Of a DNA stretch of 64,000 bases, positions 56,923-64,000 are shown one piece after another. Position 1 is the first letter of the stretch. Each line of letters starts with the position of its first letter. The translations under genes and the position numbers were made by a program. Source of the stretch: Fibrobacterota bacterium (GTDB lineage Bacteria > Fibrobacterota > Fibrobacteria > UBA5070). The DNA lies in the NCBI GenBank assembly GCA_016715065.1, contig JADKBN010000031.1, positions 248,001 through 312,000 on the forward strand. The letters are read 5' to 3'. The notes under the pieces are model-generated. The model saw only the letters and a program-made list of their open reading frames with translations. It was not told the origin of the DNA and did not search any database.

Positions 56923-57910
56923 GGCCGTCATCGACGAAAATGGAGTCCGAAGAAGATTGAAGATCATGCTTGGCACCGACAAGCTGGCCGAAGAGTACAT
57001 CGCTCGTTACGGCTACCGCATCGATGTCACGAAGATCCAGGGCATGCGAACGGCGGAAAAGACCGTGGATTTTTCCGTCGACAGCGAAACCAGCGCCGAC
57101 GATCCCATCTACACGATCTTCCTCAAATGCCCTTCCTGCTACATGACGCGCCTTCCCAGCCACGAGCTGAAGGCCAAGAGCCTCCAGATCCTGACCGATC
57201 GTTTTGGAATGCCCACCTACCGCGACATGGGTCGCTACAAGGCGGTGGACTACAACCTGCTTTCGGTCACGGTTTGCCCCCAGTGCCTGTACGCTTCGCC
57301 CGACCGCAAGGATTTCATCACCCGCGACCCGGCGCGCGCCCGAGAAATCCCTTCGCGACTGCACCAAGGGGAGCTGGCCGCTATTTTGGCCGGAGCCGAC
57401 GACCGGGCCAATTGGCTGACCGACCAGGGCATGGACCCCATGAAGGATTTCCTGCCCCGCAGGCGTTCCGTGCAAGCGGGTCTGGCCTCCTACGAGCTGG
57501 CCATCGAGCGGGCCAAGATCGAATTCGCTCGCAACGTGCCGTTTTCGATGTTCAAGATGGCCGGCTACAGCCTCAAGCAGGCGATGATCTGCCGCACCTA
57601 CGAGAAGGAAGAAAAGCAGTACTTGACCCAAGCCTTGAAGTACTACCTCGCCTGTTTCGAGCGTTCCAACGCGCCGGGCTTCCAGTACGAAGGCCAGGTG
57701 CTGTACCTGGTGATCGCTCTGGGCTTGCGCTTGGGTCAAACGGAAACGGCCGGCAGTTATATCGGGGTTCTGGATCGATCCAAGATGCGCATGGAGTCCG
57801 GTGTGGCCGATGCCAACGTACAACAGGCCTTCACGCGCTGGTACAACGCCGCTCGGGAGATCTGGGCGGATCGCGAAAATCCCGATCTTTGGAAGCTCCG
57901 TTCTTCCTGA
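56921..57910 (+). CDS. DUF2225 family protein
   Basis: About 329 residues. A CPSCYM pair and a VCPQCLYAS pair give a zinc-ribbon-like set of cysteines, between them RDMGRYKAVDYNLLSVTVCP, which is characteristic of DUF2225. A helical, TPR-like C-terminal half follows (YLTQALKYYLACFERS). ATG 56921 has GGGAGA about eleven bases upstream; an ATG at 56903 is an alternative. Cytosolic; function unknown in the family. It is followed by tRNA-Leu. Confidence 0.8.
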   Translation: MAVIDENGVRRRLKIMLGTDKLAEEYIARYGYRIDVTKIQGMRTAEKTVDFSVDSETSADDPIYTIFLKCPSCYMTRLPSHELKAKSLQILTDRFGMPTYRDMGRYKAVDYNLLSVTVCPQCLYASPDRKDFITRDPARAREIPSRLHQGELAAILAGADDRANWLTDQGMDPMKDFLPRRRSVQAGLASYELAIERAKIEFARNVPFSMFKMAGYSLKQAMICRTYEKEEKQYLTQALKYYLACFERSNAPGFQYEGQVLYLVIALGLRLGQTETAGSYIGVLDRSKMRMESGVADANVQQAFTRWYNAAREIWADRENPDLWKLRSS

Positions 57911-57988
57911 CGGAAGATTCCTTCGCAGAACCCTTTGGACGACTGGCCACACTCTTCCTATCTTTCCAGGCTCGATCCAGTCCTAAAC

Positions 57989-58072
57989 GCCCAAGTGGTG
58001 GAATTGGTAGACGCGGCGGACTCAAAATCCGCTGGAGGAGACTCCATGACGGTTCGATTCCGTCCTTGGGCA
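57989..58072 (+). tRNA. tRNA-Leu (anticodon CAA)
   Basis: The acceptor stem GCCCAAG pairs with CTTGGGC. The anticodon stem GCGGA/TCCGC encloses the loop CTCAAAA, giving anticodon CAA. A long variable arm (class II) and the T-loop GGTTCGATTCC follow. The discriminator is A; CCA is not encoded. Confidence 0.97.
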
Positions 58073-58157
58073 TTATCTATCCGGACTCCGAAGCCAAGCG
58101 CGATACCGTGCGAAGCTCGAGCACCGGCCACCTGTCAGGAAAGGTCGCGTTGACTCC

Positions 58158-58784
58158 ATGAAGGCATTCCGAGGAGTGTTGTCGGCGCTCGTCTTGTTTG
58201 GCGTCCAAGCTTGGGCGGGCGACGGTGTCCGACTCCAAGATCACTGGAAGTCCTTGGGCGTGTCCGCGACCGACATCGAATTGATCGACAAGTTGGGCTT
58301 GAAGCGTTCCAAAGCCGAAATGCTCATCACCTCGGGTGTCTCGATCCGCGAATATTCCCACCGTCCGTGGGAGCCCATGGGGATCACCGAAGACAAATGG
58401 CTCCAGCAGGTGCGCCACGGATCCAACGTGGGCCAATTGGAACGGATTTATTCTCGCGATCTGGATGTGGTCGAGCCGGATCGTCCTTCCCTTCTGGGCG
58501 CTGTGTTGCTGCCCGGCGTGGCTCAACTGCGCGAAGGCAGATACGCTGCTGGCGCCACCTTGGCCGGCCTCGGATTGGCTTTTGGTGGCTATTTGGGTTA
58601 CAGCTTGTACAAGGGTGAAGGCTCTGCCGTTCAGGTCTGGATGCCTCTCCTTGGTGCCGACATGATCGCCTCCGGGGCCGATGTCTGGTACAACCATTAC
58701 CGCGAACAGTCCGTCACGGGCTTTTCCTATCTGGTCATCCCCACCCCAACGGGTGCCGCCGCATTGTTCACCGCGAGGTTCTGA
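58158..58784 (+). CDS. Exported protein of unknown function
   Basis: A 208-residue protein with a signal peptide (ending GVQAWA). The first half is soluble and helical (LQDHWKSLGVSATDIELIDK). The second half has two hydrophobic, Gly-rich segments (LLGAVLLPGVAQLREGRYAAG and a GLGLAFGGYLGYSL span), reminiscent of membrane-inserted small proteins. It precedes panD by one base after the stop. No family recognised. Confidence 0.65.
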   Translation: MKAFRGVLSALVLFGVQAWAGDGVRLQDHWKSLGVSATDIELIDKLGLKRSKAEMLITSGVSIREYSHRPWEPMGITEDKWLQQVRHGSNVGQLERIYSRDLDVVEPDRPSLLGAVLLPGVAQLREGRYAAGATLAGLGLAFGGYLGYSLYKGEGSAVQVWMPLLGADMIASGADVWYNHYREQSVTGFSYLVIPTPTGAAALFTARF

Positions 58785-58785
58785 C

Positions 58786-59166
58786 ATGTTGCGGGAGATG
58801 GCCAAATCCAAGATCCACCGGGCGACAGTCACCCAGGCAGAGCTCCACTACGAGGGATCCATCACGGTGGATAGCTCCTTGTTGCAGGCCGCGGACGTTC
58901 TTCCTGGCGAAAAGATCCAGGTGGTGAACATCGCCAACGGGTCCCGCTTCGAGACCTACACCATCGCCGGTCCTGCTGGTTCCGGGGTGATCTGTGTCAA
59001 CGGAGCCGCTGCGCGACTGGTGCAGCCGGGCGACTTGGTCATCCTGATCACGTACTGCCACCTGAGCGATGCCGACGCGCGCGCCCACCAGATGAAGGTG
59101 GTTTTTGTGGACGGAAAGAACCGTCCCCTGGCCGACCAGGTGGCGCGACACGACGACGGAGAGTAG
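58786..59166 (+). CDS. panD: Aspartate 1-decarboxylase precursor PanD
   Basis: A 126-residue protein matching the length and pattern of PanD: KSKIHRATVTQAELHYEGSI with the self-cleavage site Gly24-Ser25, IANGSRFETYTI and a VNGAAARLVQPGD motif. It makes beta-alanine for pantothenate. Autocleavage at Gly-Ser produces the pyruvoyl group. ATG 58786 is favoured by GAGG eight bases upstream; an ATG at 58798 is in frame but has no spaced ribosome-binding site. Confidence 0.96.
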   Translation: MLREMAKSKIHRATVTQAELHYEGSITVDSSLLQAADVLPGEKIQVVNIANGSRFETYTIAGPAGSGVICVNGAAARLVQPGDLVILITYCHLSDADARAHQMKVVFVDGKNRPLADQVARHDDGE

Positions 59167-59177
59167 ACTCCTCTGTG

Positions 59178-59630
59178 ATGGTCGACACTCCACGGATCCT
59201 TCTGCTTGCGGTCACGGCGTCTTTGGCGCAGATGACAGGGCCCAACGTGCCCGCCTTTTCCAACGGGACCTTCCCCACTTTGGGACGCGGCTCCGAACAG
59301 CCCGTGCTCACCGATCCCAAGCGCATGCAGGTGCGCCAGAGCGTGACCTTCTCCGCCGGGTCCGGCGGAGGCTCCAGCTACAGCCAGGGTCTCTACAACA
59401 ACGAGATCACCTACCGATTGTCGGATCCGCTCACGCTCCAGCTGAACCTGGGCGTCCTCACGCCGTTCTCCGCCAGCGGTCCCGCCGCCCAAGGTCTGCA
59501 GAAGGGCGCCTACCTGATTCCGGACATCGGCCTGGAATACCGTCCGTCAGAATCTGTCCTTCTTTCCGTGAAATACATGAGCATCCCCGCCTCGCCCGTC
59601 GGCCAAAGCGGGGGGCTGCCCTGGCAATGA
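59178..59630 (+). CDS. Small secreted, probably outer-membrane-associated protein
   Basis: About 150 residues with a short hydrophobic N terminus (ILLLAVTASLA). The body alternates polar and hydrophobic residues (VRQSVTFSAGSGGGSSYSQG, LTLQLNLGVLTPF, GLEYRPSESVLLSVKYMS), as in short beta-barrel or periplasmic beta proteins. A GTG directly before the ATG is an alternative start. It is one base from the LytR_C gene, so it is co-transcribed. Function unknown. Confidence 0.65.
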   Translation: MVDTPRILLLAVTASLAQMTGPNVPAFSNGTFPTLGRGSEQPVLTDPKRMQVRQSVTFSAGSGGGSSYSQGLYNNEITYRLSDPLTLQLNLGVLTPFSASGPAAQGLQKGAYLIPDIGLEYRPSESVLLSVKYMSIPASPVGQSGGLPWQ

Positions 59631-59631
59631 C

Positions 59632-60042
59632 GTGAAACCCGCCCTTTTCCTTTTCCTGGCCTTGTTCGCGGGCTGCACCGGCACGACGAACAAGCCCATC
59701 GAAGTCGTGCGCACCGATGCACCGGTGGATTCCAGTTCCGCCAGGCTCGCGGCCCCCCGGGGAGTCGTGGAAGTGCTCAACGGCACGGGCCGGCGCGGGG
59801 TGGCCAATCTGGTGGCCGAACGCCTCCGGCGCGACGGCTTCGACGTCGTGAAGATCGGAAACGCCGCCGAACAAACCTACGCGCGCACCATCGTGGCGCA
59901 ACGACGAGAAGCTCCCGCGATCTCGGCCCTGGTCGCCGCGAGTCTCGGAGTGGACCAACCCAGTCTTTTTCACAACGAGAACCTCCTGGTCGACGCGACA
60001 GTCTTCGTCGGCAGGGACATCGAGGAGATCCTACCGCAATGA
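59632..60042 (+). CDS. LytR_C domain lipoprotein
   Basis: A 136-residue protein starting at GTG, with lipobox LFAGCTG. The rest is one LytR C-terminal domain: VVEVLNGTGRRGVANLVAER, GFDVVKIGNA, YARTIV. This domain is found at the end of LytR-CpsA-Psr proteins and alone in envelope proteins near rsfS. The stop overlaps the rsfS start (ATGA). Confidence 0.85.
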   Translation: MKPALFLFLALFAGCTGTTNKPIEVVRTDAPVDSSSARLAAPRGVVEVLNGTGRRGVANLVAERLRRDGFDVVKIGNAAEQTYARTIVAQRREAPAISALVAASLGVDQPSLFHNENLLVDATVFVGRDIEEILPQ

Positions 60043-60470
60043 CACAGCCCATCGAAACCAACGAGATCCGACGCCTGGCGATCACCCACCTGTTTGGCCG
60101 CAAGGCCCAGGAAGTGACGCAAGTGGAGCTCGGCGAGCGCTCTTCCATTTGCGACTGGTTCGTTCTGGGCACCTGCCAGAGCGAAGTGCAATTGCAGTCC
60201 ATCCTGTCGGGAGTCCGGCGCGACCTGCGCAAGGCCGGCGTCACCGCCCTGCGCGCCGAAGCCGTGCCCGGCACCCACTGGGGTGTCCTGGATTTCGGAA
60301 CGGTGATCGTGCACGTGTTCATGCGCGACGCCCGCGAGTACTTCGCGCTGGAACGCCTGTGGATGGACGCGCCCCAGGAAGTGCTGAAGGCCGAGGACTA
60401 TCCTCTACCGGAATCCCCCGACCAGGCCGAATCCGACGTCGCCGACGAATCCGAGGAGACCTGGCAGTGA
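60039..60470 (+). CDS. rsfS: Ribosomal silencing factor RsfS
   Basis: A 143-residue protein with CDWFVLGTCQSEVQLQSI, PGTHWGVLDFGTVIVHVF and REYFALERLWMDAP, all diagnostic of RsfS. It binds ribosomal protein L14 and blocks subunit joining during starvation. An acidic C-terminal extension of about 20 residues is present. It overlaps the LytR_C gene before it and argS after it (GTGA). Confidence 0.95.
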   Translation: MTQPIETNEIRRLAITHLFGRKAQEVTQVELGERSSICDWFVLGTCQSEVQLQSILSGVRRDLRKAGVTALRAEAVPGTHWGVLDFGTVIVHVFMRDAREYFALERLWMDAPQEVLKAEDYPLPESPDQAESDVADESEETWQ

Positions 60471-62206
60471 ATGGATTGAAGAAGGCCTTCGTCGGCGCTT
60501 TGGCGCAGGCGCTGGAACAGGATGCCGCCTCGCTGGAGGCTTCCATCGTGCGACCGCCGGACTCCAAGCTCGGTGCCTTCGCCTTCCCTTGTTTTTCGCT
60601 GGCCAAGGCCTTGCGCAAAGGACCGCCGCAGATCGCCGCCGACATTGCCGCCAAGGTGGTGGCACCCGAAGGCACCTCCGTGGTGGCCGCGGGGCCCTAC
60701 CTGAACCTGGTGCTCAAGCCCTGCGTGCTCGCCCGGATGGCGGTCACCTCTTCGCTTTCGTTGGACCCGACCGGATCCGTGACGGAATCCGGCAAAGGCC
60801 GCACGGTGCTGGTGGACTACTCCAGCCCCAACGCGGGCAAGGAGCTGGTGTACCACCACATCCGCTCCACCGTGATCGGCGCGGCCCTGTGCCGCCTGTA
60901 CGGCGCGGCGGGCTGGAAGGTGGTGGCGGTCAACCACCTGGGCGACTGGGGCACCCAGTTCGGCAAGCTCATCCTGATGTGGCTGCGCGAGCACGGCATG
61001 GACCAGGAAAAGTCCCTGGTCGATCTGGGGTCCGTGACCCTTTCCGATCTCAATCGCATGTACGTGGGCTTCAAGCCCGCCGCCGCCGAAGATCCTACCC
61101 TGGAAGAAGATGCGCGCCTGTGGTTCGCGCGATTGGAAGCCAAAGAGGCCTTCGCGCGCACCTGCTGGGAACGGTTCATCGAAGTATCCAAGACGGAACT
61201 GAACAAGGTGTACGTGCGCTTTGGAGCGCGGTTCGACCACTTTTTGGGCGAAAGCTTCTACGAAGACAAGTTGGACGCCACCATCGCACGCATCGCCAAG
61301 GCCGGGATCCTGGAAGAGAGCGAAGGCGCGCAGGTGGTGCACGTGGGCGAGAACATCCCGCCCTGCCTGATCCGCAAGCGCGACGGCGCCACGCTGTACG
61401 CCACACGCGACCTGGCCGCGGCCATCTGGCGCCACGAACACTTTGGGTGCGATCGAGCCCTGTACGTGGTGGACGCCGGACAGAGCCTGCACTTCAAGCA
61501 GGTGTTCGCCGTGCTGGAACGCATGCAGGAGCCTTCCGCCAAGGCTTGCATCCACGTGCCCTTCGGGCTTGTGCTGGGCAAGGGCGAGGACGGAAATTGG
61601 TCCAAGGTCAGCACGCGCTCGGGAACCGGCTCGCCGCTTCCGGCGGTGATGGACATGGCGGCAGTGGAAATCGGGAAGACCATCCGGGCATTGGCGCTCC
61701 AGAAGGAATCCGATCTGACGGATTCCGACATCGAATCCCTATCGGAATCGATTGGCGTCGGCGCCCTGGTGTTCAACGAACTGAAGAACAAGCGCTTGGT
61801 CGACACCAAGTTCGATCTCGAAGCCATTCTTTCTTTCTCCGGCGACACCGGCCCTTACATCCAGTACGCCCACGTGCGACTGTCCAGCATCCTGCGCAAG
61901 GCGACGAAGCCGTTGAACCCCGCCAAGGCGCGCTGGGAGCTGTTGTGCGAACCGGAAACGGACGCGGTGCTGGCCTGCCTTTCGCAGTTCGGCGAGCGCA
62001 TCGACCAGGCGGTGGAGGCCAACGAACCATCGCTCTTGTCGCAGTACGCGCTGGAACTGGCCGAAAAGGTCCACTCCTTCACGCACCACCACCGCGTGCT
62101 GGACGTGGATGCCACGCCCGAGCGTCTGTTGCTGGTGGAAGCCGCGCGCCGCACGCTTTCGCGCGTTCTCACCATCCTCGGCTTGGAAGCCGTGGAACGC
62201 ATGTAG
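60467..62206 (+). CDS. argS: Arginyl-tRNA synthetase
   Basis: A 579-residue protein starting at GTG 60467, overlapping the rsfS stop, with GAGGAG upstream. It contains an N-terminal additional domain, the class I core (VDYSSPNAGKELVYHHIRST in place of the usual HVGH form; VNHLGDWGTQFGKL), and a DALRYFLL-like region replaced by SIGVGALVFNELKNKRLVD. GDTGPYIQYAHVRLSSI and a C-terminal anticodon-binding helical domain follow. NWSKVSTRSG stands for the KMSK loop. It charges tRNA-Arg. A hairpin follows the stop. Confidence 0.96.
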   Translation: MNGLKKAFVGALAQALEQDAASLEASIVRPPDSKLGAFAFPCFSLAKALRKGPPQIAADIAAKVVAPEGTSVVAAGPYLNLVLKPCVLARMAVTSSLSLDPTGSVTESGKGRTVLVDYSSPNAGKELVYHHIRSTVIGAALCRLYGAAGWKVVAVNHLGDWGTQFGKLILMWLREHGMDQEKSLVDLGSVTLSDLNRMYVGFKPAAAEDPTLEEDARLWFARLEAKEAFARTCWERFIEVSKTELNKVYVRFGARFDHFLGESFYEDKLDATIARIAKAGILEESEGAQVVHVGENIPPCLIRKRDGATLYATRDLAAAIWRHEHFGCDRALYVVDAGQSLHFKQVFAVLERMQEPSAKACIHVPFGLVLGKGEDGNWSKVSTRSGTGSPLPAVMDMAAVEIGKTIRALALQKESDLTDSDIESLSESIGVGALVFNELKNKRLVDTKFDLEAILSFSGDTGPYIQYAHVRLSSILRKATKPLNPAKARWELLCEPETDAVLACLSQFGERIDQAVEANEPSLLSQYALELAEKVHSFTHHHRVLDVDATPERLLLVEAARRTLSRVLTILGLEAVERM

Positions 62207-62213
62207 TCTCCAG

Positions 62214-62246
62214 CACCCTGTTGATCCGTTCCGGATCGACAGGGTG
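62214..62246 (+). terminator. Hairpin after argS
   Basis: CACCCTGTTGATCCG (62214-62228) pairs with 62232-62246 with one mismatch around a three-base loop. No T-run follows, so it may be an imperfect terminator or mRNA end stabiliser. Confidence 0.6.
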
Positions 62247-62257
62247 CCTTGAACTGG

Positions 62258-62278
62258 TTGGGCATAATTGATGCCCAA
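62258..62278. promoter_or_regulatory. Perfect palindrome TTGGGCAT-N5-ATGCCCAA
   Basis: The same arms and the same five-base spacing as at 9112; the spacer here is AATTG, so CATAAT could serve as a -10 box. It lies 77-97 bases before the start of a lipoprotein gene with PD40-like repeats, as at 9112. Confidence 0.55.
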
Positions 62279-62354
62279 GCGAACCATTCCATCCTGTGTA
62301 TTGTGATAGGATCGCCAAACGGCAACTCACCTATCCATCAACATCATTTCACCA

Positions 62355-64000
62355 ATGACGATCCGTCCCATGCATTCGACCACTACGCTTTGGTTCTGCC
62401 GTCCGCTGGCGACCGAACCGGCCAGTGCCAGCCTTCCGCGTTCGCGAAATCGCAGACAATTCGCCTGCTGGACGATCGCCTTCGCCTGCATGCTCTCTTC
62501 CTGCAACCTTTCACGCACCATCCTTTCCGAAGACGAAACCTCCCAAGACTCCAAAGCCGGGCCCGCTCATTTGATCCCTGCCAAGGGCGCCATCCTCCGG
62601 CTTGGCTCCGACGATCCCCAGGCCGCTCCCGAAGAGCGCCCTGGTTGGACCCGGTTCGCCCACGATTTCTGGATCGACACCAACGAGGTCTCGCAGAAGG
62701 ATTTCTCCGCCCTGGTTGGACGGAATCCGTCACAAACGAAAGGCGAAAGCCTCCCCGTGACCAATGTCACCTGGTTCGATGCGGTGCTGGCGGCGAACGC
62801 TCGTTCGAAACGGGATGGACTCGACTCGGTCTACGAATACGCGTCGTCGACTTTGGGTGGTGACGGGGCCGCGCTGGATCTGGCCGGACTGTCCAGCCAC
62901 CTCGATCGAAATGGCTGGCGACTTCCCACGGAAGCGGAGTGGGAATTGGCCGCTCGCGCAGGTTCGACCTCACCCTACCCCTGGGGCACCTTCGCCGATT
63001 CCGCGAAAGCCCGCCGATCGGCGTGGTTTCAAAACAATGCCGGCGGATCGATCCATCCGACCGGGTCTCTCCAAGGCAATGCCTGGGGACTCCACGACAT
63101 GGCAGGAAACGCGATGGAATGGGTGCAGGACTGGAAGGGTTCCCACCCCAAGGACACTCTCGTCGACGATGCGGGACTCGAAGCACCCAACGACATTCCG
63201 GAGATCCCTCTGAAGGGTGGTTCCGTTGCCTATTCATTGGAACACCTCCGCCCTTCCTCGCGAACAGGAACCTACGCGGCCTATCGCTCTTCCCGTTCCG
63301 TAGACCTGGGATTCCGCCTTGTCCGCGGCGCCTTCCATCCGTCCTATTCGAACGCCTCGGGAACAGGAATCCAGGCTCCTTCCGTCGCGATTCATGCCGG
63401 AAACCTCACCGATGCGCTCGCCTCGCACGAGGCGAAACTCGTGTTCCTGAATCGCTCCGGCGGAAAGGGAATCCTGAGTTGGATCGACTTCAGCGAATCC
63501 TCTCCTGTCGTCCGATCGATCTCCGATCCTGATCCCGCGTTCCACCCGGAAATCTCACCGGACGGAAAGTGGGTCGTATGGTGCACTGTTCTGGAGGGGT
63601 CCCATTCGTCCTCCTCGAGGTTGAAGGCAAGAAGGCTGGTGGCCAAGGACACCACAACGGTCGACCTGGGGAATGGAGCCGTCCCGCGATGGTGGGTGGA
63701 TGGAAAGGACACGCTGCTTGTTTGGACAAATTCCGCCATAGACAACACCGACCCACGATGGGGAAGCGAACGCACCTTCGCGCGCCGCTGGTCGTCCTCC
63801 ACCACAACGGGCTCCATCCAGGAATGGGCGGTCGGCGGATTCCACGATGGACGCTCCGGACCATTTCTATACACCGGATATCGCCGCCTCGAGCAATGGG
63901 ACACCCGATCCAACTCGGAACGCACCTTGTTCACAGCACCCGCCAACGGGAAAACACCGGGGGACACCTCTCAGGTTTGCAATGTCTCCGCTGCACCAGA
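62355..64000 (+). CDS. Lipoprotein with formylglycine-generating-enzyme-like and PD40-like domains (3' end outside window)
   Basis: The open frame runs to the window end (about 548 residues visible). ATG 62355 begins a long N-terminal region with lipobox MLSSCNLS near residue 52; ATG 62370 is an alternative. The next 250 residues form an FGE-sulfatase/SUMF1-type domain: FWIDTNEVSQKDFSAL, VTNVTWFDAV, WRLPTEAEWELAARAG, NAWGLHDMAGNAMEW and LGFRLVRG. The part after it has FHPEISPDGKWVVW, a PD40 blade. Similar domain unions occur in envelope proteins of this phylum. Catalytic cysteines of true formylglycine generation are not evident, so it is probably a binding or structural module. Confidence 0.8.
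   Translation, partial: MTIRPMHSTTTLWFCRPLATEPASASLPRSRNRRQFACWTIAFACMLSSCNLSRTILSEDETSQDSKAGPAHLIPAKGAILRLGSDDPQAAPEERPGWTRFAHDFWIDTNEVSQKDFSALVGRNPSQTKGESLPVTNVTWFDAVLAANARSKRDGLDSVYEYASSTLGGDGAALDLAGLSSHLDRNGWRLPTEAEWELAARAGSTSPYPWGTFADSAKARRSAWFQNNAGGSIHPTGSLQGNAWGLHDMAGNAMEWVQDWKGSHPKDTLVDDAGLEAPNDIPEIPLKGGSVAYSLEHLRPSSRTGTYAAYRSSRSVDLGFRLVRGAFHPSYSNASGTGIQAPSVAIHAGNLTDALASHEAKLVFLNRSGGKGILSWIDFSESSPVVRSISDPDPAFHPEISPDGKWVVWCTVLEGSHSSSSRLKARRLVAKDTTTVDLGNGAVPRWWVDGKDTLLVWTNSAIDNTDPRWGSERTFARRWSSSTTTGSIQEWAVGGFHDGRSGPFLYTGYRRLEQWDTRSNSERTLFTAPANGKTPGDTSQVCNVSAAP

Overview
The window looks like a GC-rich member of the Fibrobacterota. The diagnostic families are two fibro-slime-domain proteins, two copies of the TIGR02147 family paired with a lipoprotein, many secreted proteins with short conserved C-terminal tails, and a GH52 beta-xylosidase. 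Genes are tightly packed, and neighbours repeatedly overlap by four bases (ATGA or GTGA), so most transcription units are translationally coupled.

Layout. 1-4.7 kb: surface-polysaccharide genes (ArnA-like decarboxylase/epimerase, polytopic membrane protein, epimerase, GT2). 4.5-9.0 kb: a five-gene minus-strand operon with an AlgI/AlgJ-type O-acetylation pair, a PD40/TolB-like protein and two lipoproteins. 9.2-14.5 kb: PD40 lipoprotein, beta-barrel protein and the RNA-binding protein Tex with an Arg/Gly-rich tail. 14.5-25.5 kb: an accessory region built from paralogous secreted proteins. They share an N-terminal domain and/or a roughly 50-residue C-terminal tail, and are separated by near-identical terminators and promoter-like elements. 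An AT-rich sialate-O-acetylesterase-type gene carries the same tail, and a tail-only relic lies at 25.4 kb. 25.5-35 kb: a multiply frameshifted gene with weak PIWI-like features, two fibro-slime proteins flanked by a lipoprotein and a broken relative of it, and a beta-helix protein.

35-44.1 kb: a minus-strand operon of a lyase, hydF, hydE, hydG, an unusual lipoprotein and a radical SAM/SPASM enzyme. It is divergent from a cytosolic [FeFe]-hydrogenase-like/chemotaxis-transducer fusion, so the maturases probably serve this H2 sensor. 44.2-56 kb: a DUF4143 ATPase (a second one lies at 24.1 kb; both start codons sit in long inverted repeats), a beta-helix protein, two tandem TIGR02147/lipoprotein modules, a Pro-rich repeat lipoprotein and GH52. 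56-62 kb: housekeeping genes (LpxK-like, DUF2225, tRNA-Leu, panD, LytR_C, rsfS, argS). The window ends inside a lipoprotein with a formylglycine-generating-enzyme-like domain followed by a PD40-like region.

At least ten genes, including conserved ones such as tex, hydG and the lyase, are broken by single-base indels. Most are one missing base in a short C/G run. This looks more like consensus errors in the assembly than real gene decay. Coordinates for those genes span the reconstructed reading frame.
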